Origin: Rivularia sp034931125
GTDB taxonomy: Bacteria; Cyanobacteriota; Cyanobacteriia; Cyanobacteriales; Nostocaceae
NCBI RefSeq assembly: GCF_034931125.1
Contig: NZ_JAYGHM010000047.1
Span: 1-64,000, forward strand
Direction: 5' to 3'
DNA length: 64,000 nucleotides
The notes beneath the pieces are model-generated. The model had not been told where the DNA came from. It was given only the letters and a program-made list of their open reading frames with translations, and did not search any database. Below are positions 27,038-35,724 of this stretch, piece by piece; the stretch's first letter is position 1; each line of letters opens with the position of its first letter. A program made the position numbers and the translations under genes.

Positions 27038-28156
27038 TCATGATCGCACCACACTACTGTTTTTTGATTTTTCCACTTCTCCCTGTACAGATTGCCATTT
27101 TTTCAACCAGTTTAACAGTTGTCGTTCGCCGATCCGGCGTTTTTCATTACTTATGCTTAACACTTCGTTAAGTTGCGCGGTAGGAGTTTTAATTTGTTCT
27201 GTCCAAGCGTTAATTATTGTTTGCTTATCAAGTAATTGTTGACCTAAAGATAAAGATTTTTGTAATTTTAGCTGTTCTTCTTTGCCGAGCATTTCTACCA
27301 CAAAGTCGTTACAATCAGCTTTTTCTAAAACCTGCGCTAAAGCTTGAATATATTCTTCGCTATTATCTATAACTCGTGTGTTTAAATTAATGGGCTTACC
27401 AAAACGGCGATTCTGCGCCCAAATTACTACTAATATTAAAAATCCTAACTGTATCAATGCTGGAAATAAAGCAGTTTTACTAAGATAGCTAAATAAATTT
27501 CCTTCTGCTTCGCTTTCTTTAACTTTGGGATCTTTATAACCGTGAATATATTCATCTACATATATTTTATTTTTATCTTGTTTAACTAAATCAGCTAAAT
27601 ACTTAAAGTTACTTAAATTATCTTGATAAGCATTAGCAGCGATGAAAGGAGTTGTGGAATAAATTACCTTTCCTTTTCCTAATTGTTCTTGCCAAACAAC
27701 AGCACCAAAACTATCTTTGAGAGAGGTTAACTCATTTTTATTTAATTCGTGTCGTCGTCGCGTTTCAACTTTCACATTTCCCGCATTTGATTCCAACATT
27801 GAAGTAAATTCGGCGTTTGTTACGGGTTGAACCACACCCAAAATTATCAGAGTATTACCAGCTTTTACCCATTCTGTTAGTGAATCATCAATAAATAAGC
27901 TTTGTAAGTTTCCGTTTATTTGCAACACAGTACCCGTAACTTTTTCCTCTTCTAAATATTTAAGAGGTTTTCGCCAACGTACAATATTACTATTCTGTTC
28001 CATGAAAGCATACCAAGCACCGTAGCCTGCGGGAGCGCGATTATAGGTAGAGCCAGCATATATTTTATTACTAGTAGGAGCGCCAATCAAAGTAATTAAA
28101 ATTATTACTCCTAAGATTATTAATCCTATTAAAATAGGACGCTTTGGTTTTTTCAT
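27038..28156 (-). CDS. DUF4350 membrane protein
   Basis: A 372-residue protein with one N-terminal membrane segment (about 8-26), an extracytoplasmic domain beginning TYNRAPAGYGAWYAF and containing LIILGVV and GKVIYSTTPFIAANAYQDN (a ThuA/GATase-like fold in the DUF4350 family), then a second membrane segment (about 231-249). After it follows a cytoplasmic helical region with RRIGERQLLNWLKKW. It starts 20 bp after the DUF4129 gene and is on the same strand as MoxR and DUF58. Function unknown; it belongs to the envelope complex that MoxR probably services. Confidence 0.85.
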   Translation of the reverse strand: MKKPKRPILIGLIILGVIILITLIGAPTSNKIYAGSTYNRAPAGYGAWYAFMEQNSNIVRWRKPLKYLEEEKVTGTVLQINGNLQSLFIDDSLTEWVKAGNTLIILGVVQPVTNAEFTSMLESNAGNVKVETRRRHELNKNELTSLKDSFGAVVWQEQLGKGKVIYSTTPFIAANAYQDNLSNFKYLADLVKQDKNKIYVDEYIHGYKDPKVKESEAEGNLFSYLSKTALFPALIQLGFLILVVIWAQNRRFGKPINLNTRVIDNSEEYIQALAQVLEKADCNDFVVEMLGKEEQLKLQKSLSLGQQLLDKQTIINAWTEQIKTPTAQLNEVLSISNEKRRIGERQLLNWLKKWQSVQGEVEKSKNSSVVRS

Positions 28157-28176
28157 TGTTGGGGAATAGGGAATAA

Positions 28177-28818
28177 TTACAAATTACGAATTATTTGTTG
28201 ATATGCTTGTTGACATTGTTCGTAATTATCTGAAACAATTTCCGAATCGTCAAAACATAATTGTTCGTGAGTATCTATAAGAGTTTGGTAAGGTTGTATG
28301 GAATTTGTAGATAATTCGAGCAATTGCAGATATTCACCATCGGTACGGCTGCGTTTGTGGGGAAGAATTGATTTTTCATGTAAATACTGCAAAGTTGACA
28401 GGTAAATAAGACGACAGGCTTCACGGTAATTACCTTGACGGGCTAATTCTTGCGATCTCGTTAGCCAAGTGCTGCTTGATAACTGGGTTTCTGAAGTTTT
28501 CGCATCTGTTTCAAACCGATTAATTTTACCCCACCAGGTATAAAAATAAGGTCGAAATTCTCGCCATAATTGTGATGCTATCCAAGTTAAAAATAAACCC
28601 AAAGCCAACCAAAACAAGATTTTCAAGATATCTAATAGCCGCTCGTCAAGATTCCATTTGGGAGATATATCCGGCAAAATATCTTTAAAAGGAGAGAATA
28701 GAGATTCTAGCCAATTAAACAACCGTTTTTGCTGATATTCCAGCGATTCTCCTAGACTTTGGCGAGAGAGAGAAATCTGCCAGTCCCAACTCGTTTTTTG
28801 AAACTCACCTTTAGCCAT
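28177..28818 (-). CDS. DUF4129 membrane protein
   Basis: A 213-residue protein with an amphipathic N-terminus, one membrane segment (about 64-84) and a C-terminal DUF4129 domain (from about 117: SQELARQGNYREACRLIYLS, then HKRSRTDGEYLQLL). Such domains accompany MoxR/DUF58 genes and transglutaminase-like proteins. The open frame runs upstream to 28980, but that overlaps the end of the DUF2243 gene in another frame. The ATG at 28818 gives the expected amphipathic start. Confidence 0.85.
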   Translation of the reverse strand: MAKGEFQKTSWDWQISLSRQSLGESLEYQQKRLFNWLESLFSPFKDILPDISPKWNLDERLLDILKILFWLALGLFLTWIASQLWREFRPYFYTWWGKINRFETDAKTSETQLSSSTWLTRSQELARQGNYREACRLIYLSTLQYLHEKSILPHKRSRTDGEYLQLLELSTNSIQPYQTLIDTHEQLCFDDSEIVSDNYEQCQQAYQQIIRNL

Positions 28819-28886
28819 AAACAGGGGAAAGGAAATGATGAAGGATAAATTATAAACATTTATACTCCACCTTTTTTCCTTGATAC

Positions 28887-29378
28887 TCAATTCTTTATAG
28901 TTGATTTGCCTGTTTGTTGTAACATTAACCAGCCAACTATTGCAAGAAATGCACCTAGAGCTAAAAATCCCATGTCCCAAGCAAATTCATTTGCTCCGGG
29001 TTTGACGTGATGAACTCCAAGAATTTGATGGTCGATTATTCCTTCAATAAAATCAAACAAACCCACACCCATAACAACTGAACCAAAAAAAGTTTTGGAT
29101 GACCAAGGAACGTCATTACGCTTTCCTGCTTGCCATAATAAAACAATTCCTACTAAGATCATCAAGTAATCAAAGACGTGAAAGAAACCATCGGCAAGTA
29201 CATTTAAATCTATATTGGAGCGATTGATTAGCGGCTTGACATTGCTTAACATATGATGCCATTGCAAAATTTGATGTAGCACAATACCATCAAAAAATCC
29301 TCCTAATCCTATACCCAAACAAATTCCGGCTAAAATCAGCGGTTTACGTTGGTTACTAGCCGATTGTGACTCCATCAT
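28887..29378 (-). CDS. DUF2243 membrane protein
   Basis: A 163-residue protein with four hydrophobic segments. It has a duplicated motif: FFDGIVLHQILQWHH in the first half and FDFIEGIIDHQILGVHH in the second, each with paired histidines after a membrane helix. This is characteristic of DUF2243. The histidines suggest metal or haem coordination, but no function is established. It precedes the MoxR-associated genes with a 68-bp gap and may share their transcript. Confidence 0.87.
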   Translation of the reverse strand: MMESQSASNQRKPLILAGICLGIGLGGFFDGIVLHQILQWHHMLSNVKPLINRSNIDLNVLADGFFHVFDYLMILVGIVLLWQAGKRNDVPWSSKTFFGSVVMGVGLFDFIEGIIDHQILGVHHVKPGANEFAWDMGFLALGAFLAIVGWLMLQQTGKSTIKN

Positions 29379-29536
29379 ATATACCTTGTAGACGTTTAAT
29401 CTTCACGGTAAAGCTTTAGTTAGAGAAAAAACTTCTGTCTAGAGGTTGTAGAAAAAGAATAAATTTTAATTCAACAACCAAGCTGCTAACATCTACAGGC
29501 ATTATAGAAGTTGGTGTATAAAACAATTTCTTTCAT

Positions 29537-30004
29537 ATGACTATTTATTTTTACAAAGTTTCGCAGCCCTATGGTTGTTTTTCTAACTTTTCTCTCCACC
29601 CAATTGAAATGCATAATACTTATTGGTCTACGGTGGAGCATTATTACCAAGGGCAAAAATTTGCAGGAAGTCCAGACGAGAAAATTATACCTTTAATTCA
29701 TGCGGCTTCCACTCCAGAAGAAGCTGCTGCTTTGGGACGATGTTCTACCCGTCGAATTCGTTGCGATTGGGAGACTGTAAAAACCCAAGTTATGCGAAAA
29801 GCCGTACTCAAAAAGTTTCTCACTCATCGGGATATTAGAGAAATTCTGCTTTCCACTGAAGATAACTTGTTGGTAGAAGACTCACCAAATGATTACTTTT
29901 GGGGTTGTGGTGCAAATAAAACCGGACACAACCATTTGGGAAATATTTTAATGAGTGTAAGGGAAGAACTTCGCATAGTATTTATTAAGGCGATCGCAAA
30001 CTAA
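29537..30004 (+). CDS. NADAR-family protein (YbiA-like)
   Basis: A 155-residue member of the NADAR/DUF1768 family, enzymes that cleave N-glycosidic bonds in ADP-ribosyl or riboflavin-precursor compounds. Visible motifs are YGCFSNFSLHPI at the N-terminus, WSTVEHYYQGQKF (catalytic Glu), and DYFWGCGANKTGHNHLG in the C-terminal part. The length is complete. It is a stand-alone gene, divergent from DUF2243. Members act either in house-cleaning of flavin intermediates or, when next to ADP-ribosyltransferases, in immunity. No such partner lies here, so house-cleaning is more likely. Confidence 0.92.
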   Translation: MTIYFYKVSQPYGCFSNFSLHPIEMHNTYWSTVEHYYQGQKFAGSPDEKIIPLIHAASTPEEAAALGRCSTRRIRCDWETVKTQVMRKAVLKKFLTHRDIREILLSTEDNLLVEDSPNDYFWGCGANKTGHNHLGNILMSVREELRIVFIKAIAN

Positions 30005-30824
30005 TTATTTTTAGACCAATCCTAACTGTATTTAAACCTCTTCTACTATCCCAGAAGAGGTTACAAATGTATTTTGAATCACTCATTATCTAAATACTTT
30101 ATTGTCAACGGCTTGTCTTACTAGTATTGTGCAAATTAATTTAAATAAAAAGGGTATGCAGTGCAGTTTACATTCAATTTGCATTATAGCTTTGTATAAT
30201 TAGGAAGTTTTTAATTTGAGCAATCATTTTAAATAAAATAGTGCCTGTGTTTATTTTTTATTAATGTATGTAAGTCATTTTTTATTCTCAGTGTTTTCCG
30301 GATTTAGCCAATTTTTTTACGAATAGAATTGCGTATGTTAAATTAATCTGAAACATAATATCTTTTTATCAATAAGTATCGATTAGTTTATTAGCTTACT
30401 AAAATAAAGCCATATGAATGAAATCTAGTGAATAAATTATCTGATCAGTTATTTTAATTAAACATATATGTTGTAATCAATTGCCCAATAGATAAAAATC
30501 ATGCGATTACTATCAAGCAAGAAAGTGAATAAGTATATTTTTTGCTTAGACAATGTTGCTTACTTTACTTTATTTATCTAATAATTGGTAATTTGTGAGA
30601 ATTTGACTTTTTAATTAATGTCAAAATAACTTACGTTATGTAGAACTAAATAAAAGTTTAGTTACAATAAATTTATCTGCTTTTTTTACGATCAAAAGAA
30701 CCGATTAACAATTATTGACTTTAAATATGAGTTCACCTATTTTTCGGTAATTGAAACTTCAAAATATGTGCATTTTATACGTTTTGGCTCGTAGAATAAA
30801 TACTCTTAAACAATCTTAAAAATC
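30005..30824. other. AT-rich spacer of 820 bases
   Basis: No gene seen. At 30035-30062 there is a perfect 10-bp hairpin (AACCTCTTCT, 8-nt loop, AGAAGAGGTT) downstream of the NADAR gene. It has no strong T-run, so it is terminator-like only. The rest is low-complexity AT-rich DNA leading to the LabA-like gene. Confidence 0.5.
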
Positions 30825-31460
30825 ATGGATATCACAAATTTTACTGCTGAAATGCAACCTAATAAGCAACAACAAAGAATGAAAATTATTCTTGCAGATG
30901 AAGAAACACGGATGCAAAAAAAACAGGCTTCTCGATTAAAAATTGCTTCTAATCGTGGTAGAGTTGCTATTTTTATTGATGGTTCAAGCTTATTTCAGAC
31001 AGCTTTACAACTCGGTATTGAGATTGACTATACCAAATTACTTTGCTATTTAACTAGAGAAGCAAGATTATTAAGAGCTTTCTTCTATACCGGGGTTGAC
31101 CGTCATAACGAAAAGCAACAAGGTTTTCTGCTGTGGATGCGTCGAAACGGTTATCGTGTGGTCACAAAAGAAATAATTCAGCTTCCAGATGGTTCGAGAA
31201 AATCAAATCAACACGTAGAAATTGCCGTTGATATGATGAATTTGTCTCCTTACTACGATACAGCCGTTTTGGTAAGCGGAGATGGAGAATTAACTTATGC
31301 TGTAAATGCTGTAGCTTATCAAGGTGCTAGGGTTGAACTTGTTAGCCTCAGAGCAATGACTAATGAATCCTTGATTGATGTTGCTGACTGTTTTATTGAC
31401 CTAGATGCCATAAAACATTATATCAAGAAGAATAGCGAATCATGCTGTGAAGAAATGTAA
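30825..31460 (+). CDS. LabA-like NYN-domain protein
   Basis: A 211-residue protein. After a charged N-terminal helix rich in Gln/Lys (about 1-45) comes the NYN domain, a PIN-like nuclease fold: AIFIDGSSLF with its first Asp, an internal helix after FYTGVDRHNEKQ, VEIAVDMMNLSPYYDTAVLVSGDGEL with the remaining acidic residues, then GARVELVSL. The family includes LabA, which lowers circadian output in Synechococcus, but this could be a paralogue acting on RNA. It is isolated, with 720-820 base spacers on each side, so it may be complexly regulated. Confidence 0.85.
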   Translation: MDITNFTAEMQPNKQQQRMKIILADEETRMQKKQASRLKIASNRGRVAIFIDGSSLFQTALQLGIEIDYTKLLCYLTREARLLRAFFYTGVDRHNEKQQGFLLWMRRNGYRVVTKEIIQLPDGSRKSNQHVEIAVDMMNLSPYYDTAVLVSGDGELTYAVNAVAYQGARVELVSLRAMTNESLIDVADCFIDLDAIKHYIKKNSESCCEEM

Positions 31461-32182
31461 TAAACGTGCATTCACGACGGAACGTTACATTTCAACTGAT
31501 AAATCAGGGTGTTCGCTGCAACGTATCTTTTTAGTATTCGATGCTGTAAGTTTGATTGCATGGATTTTTTATTAAATTCATTCTATACGGTCATCAGCCA
31601 AATTTAAATTTATCGAAGCAAATATAAAAAGCATAAAGCCTTGCGTAAATATACTTTGCATTCAAGATATATTTATATTTTCTTTTATAAAATAATAAAT
31701 ATGTTTTTGGATTAAATTTCTTTATTTACAGTTTATGCAAGTAGTAATTAATACATTTGTAATGATATTCCCGAATGATAACATTAAAGTTATCGTTGAT
31801 ACAATTAGATAAGAATTGCAAGCAATTACAAAAGCTGAACATACTATCAACTATGAGCTTCAGCCATATTATCCATTGTAATATATGTTCAATTCATAAC
31901 TCTAAAATTTAAATTGTTACTGATAAATAACGATTAAAAATCTATTTTAGATCTCTAAACTTGTCTTTACAAAAAAAAATAAGTATTAACACGGATTTAT
32001 CGGTTTTCAAAATTCTACTAATATAGACATGGATGAAATTATAAACCTTTTAAAAATCAAAAAAAAAAGGTAGGAAAATCCAGTTGTTGTCTAGTAAACG
32101 CTTATTTAGCAGTGATGAATAGTTATAACTGCTACCTTTCGCTCGAATACCCTTCATTTTGGATAGTTAAGGAGTATGGTCA
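31461..32182. other. AT-rich spacer of 720 bases
   Basis: I see no supported gene. There are several homopolymer A runs and no clear hairpin. An AAGGAG ribosome site at 32169-32174 belongs to the next gene. Confidence 0.4.
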
Positions 32183-32458
32183 ATGAATAAAATTGAATCT
32201 GCCATTTTTGTTAGTTACCTGTTAATGAGCTGCTATTTTTTGATTAACTGGTTGAAATTTGCTATACGTCATCCGAGTTCTTCTCCAGAAGACAAGTTTT
32301 TGTCTTTTGTGATGTTTATTGTCTCAACAGCATTTTGGCCGATAATAATTCCCATGTCTTGTATAGAGATACTAAAAAGCAAAAAATTGGAATTTAGCGT
32401 TGTAGTTCCGATCCTGGTTGTGGTTTCTGCATTTGGTCTTGTATTTTATATGGCATAA
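32183..32458 (+). CDS. Small membrane protein of unknown family
   Basis: A 91-residue protein with three hydrophobic segments at about 6-26, 38-58 and 69-90, and short charged loops (RHPSSSPEDKF). An AAGGAG site stands 8 nt before the ATG and makes translation very likely. I do not recognise the family. It stands alone before a MITE. Probably an inner or thylakoid membrane protein. Confidence 0.65.
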   Translation: MNKIESAIFVSYLLMSCYFLINWLKFAIRHPSSSPEDKFLSFVMFIVSTAFWPIIIPMSCIEILKSKKLEFSVVVPILVVVSAFGLVFYMA

Positions 32459-32742
32459 GTTATTTTTTTAGACCTCCTCCAATCTTACTTAATCCTTACA
32501 CATAGTTTAATTTGAGCTTGAATACAAAATTATATTTAACTAAAATATGTAATTTTTTATGCTTAATCTACAATGACATTTTTATCCGTAAGTTAATGTA
32601 GTGTAAACTACTACTTTAAATTCGTGGCTTAGTCACTTTGCTTAGTTATCAGGTTGTATAATCAATATTTTTTATATTTAAACTAAATTTTTAATCAACA
32701 ATATTCGTTTAAGATTTTTTTGTCATCGTAAAATAATTAGCT

Positions 32743-32918
32743 AACTAGTACTCCACCACATAAGTTATGAGGGGTGTCTGGTAGTGCGTGTGCGTAAGCG
32801 CAGATTCACGTTAACGAAGTTTGCCCGAAGGGTAGTGTGCGCTAATTGTAACGAGCGACCAAGATGGTCGCACTACGAATTTATTACCCCGCTTTCTTAA
32901 TGTGGTGGAGTAGTAGTT
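32743..32918. mobile_element. 176-bp MITE-like element
   Basis: The 19-bp ends AACTAGTACTCCACCACAT (32743-32761) and its complement (32900-32918) match at 18 of 19 positions. The interior is non-coding and holds GCGACC-AAGAT-GGTCGC and a CGCACTACGAA phrase that recurs in the element at 61051-61191. No transposase is present. The flanking spacers 32459-32742 and 32919-33097 show no gene. Confidence 0.8.
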
Positions 32919-33097
32919 ATGTAAAATAAATTTTCCAGTTGATATGGTGGATTTAGAAAACATAACTTTTGCTCGTTTTTTTGTCCTTAGCGAATAATAT
33001 TAGTTACCTCAACTACGACAACCTGTCTTTTGACATGATGTTCAAATTCATCTATGTTTATGCATTTGTAAAGGTAACTTTTTAACTGATTTTTGCT

Positions 33098-33592
33098 ATG
33101 AAAGCTAAACACTGTTTTGTCGCAGCGGCTACATTTGTTTCGATAATTGCGATACCCCCAAGGGGTCAAGCTCCGCCGATCGCAAAAAGTGCGACTATAA
33201 CTGTGGCTGAGATGCCAGGAAATGGCTCACACGAACATCAAAAAATGGAAGTTCCCGAAGGACAACCCGTACCAACCGTTGATGTTGTGATGCATAAAGA
33301 TGCTAAGAAAGGATGGAACCTAGAAGCGAAAGTTACCAATTTTGAATTTGCACCCGATAAAGTTAACACAGTAGCAGAACCTGGAAAAGGACACGCTCAT
33401 CTTTTCGTTAATGGCAAAAAAATTACTAGATTATATAGCTCTTGGTACTATCTTGAAAATCTCGACAGAGGTGAAAACCGTATCAAAGTAAGTTTGAACG
33501 CTAACAATCATGCTGATTGGACTAGCAACGGTAAACTCATTGAAGATACAGAGATTGTTCAAGTCTCAGAAGCACTAAATAAACATCATTAA
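33098..33592 (+). CDS. Exported His/Met-bearing protein, probable copper handling
   Basis: A 164-residue protein with a signal peptide (about 1-24), a His/Met-rich patch after it (MPGNGSHEHQKMEVPEGQP), and a beta-rich domain containing VTNFEFAPDKV, GHAHLFVNGKKITRLYSSWY and NNHADWTSNGKLI. The arrangement resembles small cupredoxin-like or CopC-like periplasmic proteins, and the downstream neighbours fit metal handling. I cannot name the family. The signal-peptide end (IPPRGQAPPIAKS) is encoded by a small palindromic insertion at 33147-33185 flanked by TTGCGAT and ATCGCAA. It is 70 bp before the GHCxGMCG membrane protein gene and likely cotranscribed. Confidence 0.7.
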   Translation: MKAKHCFVAAATFVSIIAIPPRGQAPPIAKSATITVAEMPGNGSHEHQKMEVPEGQPVPTVDVVMHKDAKKGWNLEAKVTNFEFAPDKVNTVAEPGKGHAHLFVNGKKITRLYSSWYYLENLDRGENRIKVSLNANNHADWTSNGKLIEDTEIVQVSEALNKHH

Positions 33593-33662
33593 TCATATCT
33601 ACCAACTAAGTAGGTTGGCTTTGTAGCTAATTTATATAACATTTTATAATCTAAAATTCAAA

Positions 33663-34883
33663 ATGGTACTTGACCTTTTCCTAATAGCAGCCTTGGGATT
33701 TCTTGGTAGTTTTGGTCATTGCGTAGGAATGTGCGGGCCTTTAACTGTAGCATTTTCTTTATCTTCCCAAAGTGAAAGTACTAATTGGTGGCAACAATCC
33801 AAGTTTCACTTTCTGCTTAATTTGGGGCGGATATTGAGCTATAGCTTAGTTGGTGCTGCGATTGGGGCATTGGGTTCAATATTATTAGAAGGCGGACAAT
33901 TAGCGGGTGTTGGTAGCGAATTACGCTCCTGGATAGCGATTATTACTGGAAGTATGTTGATTTTGTTTGGACTTCGACAAATTAATCCGACATTGTTACC
34001 CAGAATTCCATTTTTGCACCCGCTATTAGAAGGTGGTTTACATGACCGTTTAAGTGCAGGAATGTCCAAACTGTCATTGCAAAACGCATGGTACACACCA
34101 GCATTTTTAGGGATGACCTGGGGTTTAATGCCTTGTGGTTTTCTTTATGCTGCTCAAATTAAAGCCGCTCAAACAGGAAATATGTGGATGGGTGCAGCGA
34201 CAATGTTCGCTTTTGGTTTGGGAACCTTGCCGATGATGTTGGGTGTAGGAGTATCTGCATCGTTGATTAGTAAAGATCGGCGATCGCAATTATTTCGCTT
34301 GGGTGGTTGGGTAACTCTAACAATCGGCATCATTACCCTGCTGCGGACTGGTGACACGATGGTAGACTACACCGGACACGCTGGTTTAATATTACTGATG
34401 CTGGCGCTAATGGCTCGTCCGCTCAGCGGTGTATGGGCGGCACCTATGCGTTATCGTCGAGCTTTGGGAGTAGGTGCTTTCATTGTTTCCTTAGCTCACA
34501 CAGCCCACATGATGGAACATTCACTCTCATGGAAGCTTAATAGTTTTTTCTTTTTACCATCAGAATTTCAGTTTGGGATGGCTTTTGGTGCAGTAGCGTT
34601 AGTGTTGATGATTCCTGCTGCTTTGACCAGCTTTGATTCCCTACAAAAATCTTTAGGTAAACATTGGCGACAAATTCATTTATTAAGCGTTCCAGCTTTG
34701 ATATTAAGTGCAATTCATGCCGTAATTATTGGTTCTCACTATCTTGGTTCGCTGCAATCAACTTGGACAAATAAAGTCGCAGCAGTCGCTTTAGGAATGA
34801 TTACTCTGGGAATTTTATTAATTAGAACCCGTCTTTTTTGGTCAACATTGCGCTTGCAGAAGTTTTACATTTCCCCACGTTGA
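33663..34883 (+). CDS. UreH/DsbD-like membrane protein (TauE/SafE-annotated type)
   Basis: A 406-residue polytopic protein. The signature GHCVGMCGP (residues 18-26) in the first helix and GLMPCGFLYAA (about 155-165) in a later helix define the UreH-type LysE/DsbD-like metal transporter domain, often labelled sulfite exporter TauE/SafE. The first ~235 residues form this six-helix unit. The second part has further helices with His-rich LAHTAHMMEH and LSAIHAVIIGSHY, recalling a ferric-reductase-like or ubiquinone-type membrane domain. Placed between two periplasmic proteins, it likely moves or reduces copper or another transition metal. Confidence 0.8.
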   Translation: MVLDLFLIAALGFLGSFGHCVGMCGPLTVAFSLSSQSESTNWWQQSKFHFLLNLGRILSYSLVGAAIGALGSILLEGGQLAGVGSELRSWIAIITGSMLILFGLRQINPTLLPRIPFLHPLLEGGLHDRLSAGMSKLSLQNAWYTPAFLGMTWGLMPCGFLYAAQIKAAQTGNMWMGAATMFAFGLGTLPMMLGVGVSASLISKDRRSQLFRLGGWVTLTIGIITLLRTGDTMVDYTGHAGLILLMLALMARPLSGVWAAPMRYRRALGVGAFIVSLAHTAHMMEHSLSWKLNSFFFLPSEFQFGMAFGAVALVLMIPAALTSFDSLQKSLGKHWRQIHLLSVPALILSAIHAVIIGSHYLGSLQSTWTNKVAAVALGMITLGILLIRTRLFWSTLRLQKFYISPR

Positions 34884-34904
34884 ATCAATTACCAATTACC
34901 TCTC

Positions 34905-35025
34905 GTTACAAGGTTCTACCTTGTAATGCATTTGTGGAGGTGCCTCCAGGCTAGAAGCTAGGCAGAGGCTCCGTTCAAGGATTCCCAGCCTCTGGCTGGG
35001 AACCAGTAACCAGTAACCAGCAAAT
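34905..35025. repeat. Dispersed structured repeat plus AACCAGT heptamers
   Basis: Contains a 9-bp hairpin TTCCCAGCC-TCT-GGCTGGGAA (34982-35002) and GAGGTGCCTCC/GGCAGAGGCTCC phrases, followed by three AACCAGT units. Related words (CTCTGGCTGGGAA) occur at 61011-61024. Confidence 0.65.
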
Positions 35026-35036
35026 CCTATAACTTA

Positions 35037-35615
35037 ATGAAAATGAATCTTTCATCATTCTTAATTCCTGCTGCTTCCGCTCACAAAATAGAAACTGCTC
35101 AAGATGTCGGCGCTACTTTACATATTGAACCAAACGATACACCCCGCGCTGGAGATGCTGCACAAGCTTGGTTTGCCTTAACTCGCAAGGGTGGCAAGGT
35201 TATTCCTTTGACAGAATGTAATTGTGAATTAGCTGTTTACAGCGAACCCCGCAAAACAGGAGATACAACACTGATTCAACCAACTTTACAACCCATAACA
35301 GCCGAACGTTATCAAGGCATACCGGGAGCAAAAATTACATTTCCCAAACCCGGAGCCTATCAATTAGAACTTACTGGTAAACCGACAAATGGCGCTAACT
35401 TCAAACCGTTTGAATTAAAGTTTGATGTCACCGTAGCTGCTGGAACTACCAAAAGTCCAGCAAATCAACAGGAAACACAGACATCACAACAAGTTCAAAA
35501 TGTCAACGCGAATCAAACTGAACAACCATTCCCCATCCCAATTTGGGCTATAGGTTTAGGAATTGTAGTAATCATAGGTGGAATTTTCGTCGTAGCGAGA
35601 AGAGCAAATGGTTAG
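35037..35615 (+). CDS. CopC/YtkA-like exported protein with C-terminal anchor
   Basis: A 192-residue protein. A short signal-like start (MKMNLSSFLIPAASA, cleavage after Ala15) leads into HKIETAQDVGATLHIEPNDTPRA, then an Ig-like beta domain with CNCELAVYSEP (two adjacent cysteines) and FPKPGAYQLELTG. This is like YtkA/CopC-type domains that bind copper. A Gln/Thr-rich linker precedes a membrane segment (about 168-188) and a basic tail. The signal is unusually short, and the gene begins just after a repeat, so the original N-terminus may have been clipped. It forms a set with the two preceding genes. Confidence 0.72.
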   Translation: MKMNLSSFLIPAASAHKIETAQDVGATLHIEPNDTPRAGDAAQAWFALTRKGGKVIPLTECNCELAVYSEPRKTGDTTLIQPTLQPITAERYQGIPGAKITFPKPGAYQLELTGKPTNGANFKPFELKFDVTVAAGTTKSPANQQETQTSQQVQNVNANQTEQPFPIPIWAIGLGIVVIIGGIFVVARRANG

Positions 35616-35724
35616 GTCAAAGGTCAAAGGTTAAAGGTCAAAGGTTAAAGGTTAAAGGTCAAAGGTCGAAGGTTAGAAATTCCTAACTCCTAACTCCTAA
35701 CTCCTAACTCCTAACTCCTAACCC
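35614..35724. repeat. Two heptameric arrays (GGTCAAA and CTAACTC)
   Basis: GGTCAAA/GGTTAAA units run at 35614-35669 and CTAACTC units at about 35683-35724. They separate the convergent ends of the exported protein gene and galE. Confidence 0.85.

Noticed and set aside
29623..29838. 71-residue frame within the NADAR gene
   Set aside because: It is a +1-frame shadow of a gene with clear family motifs.
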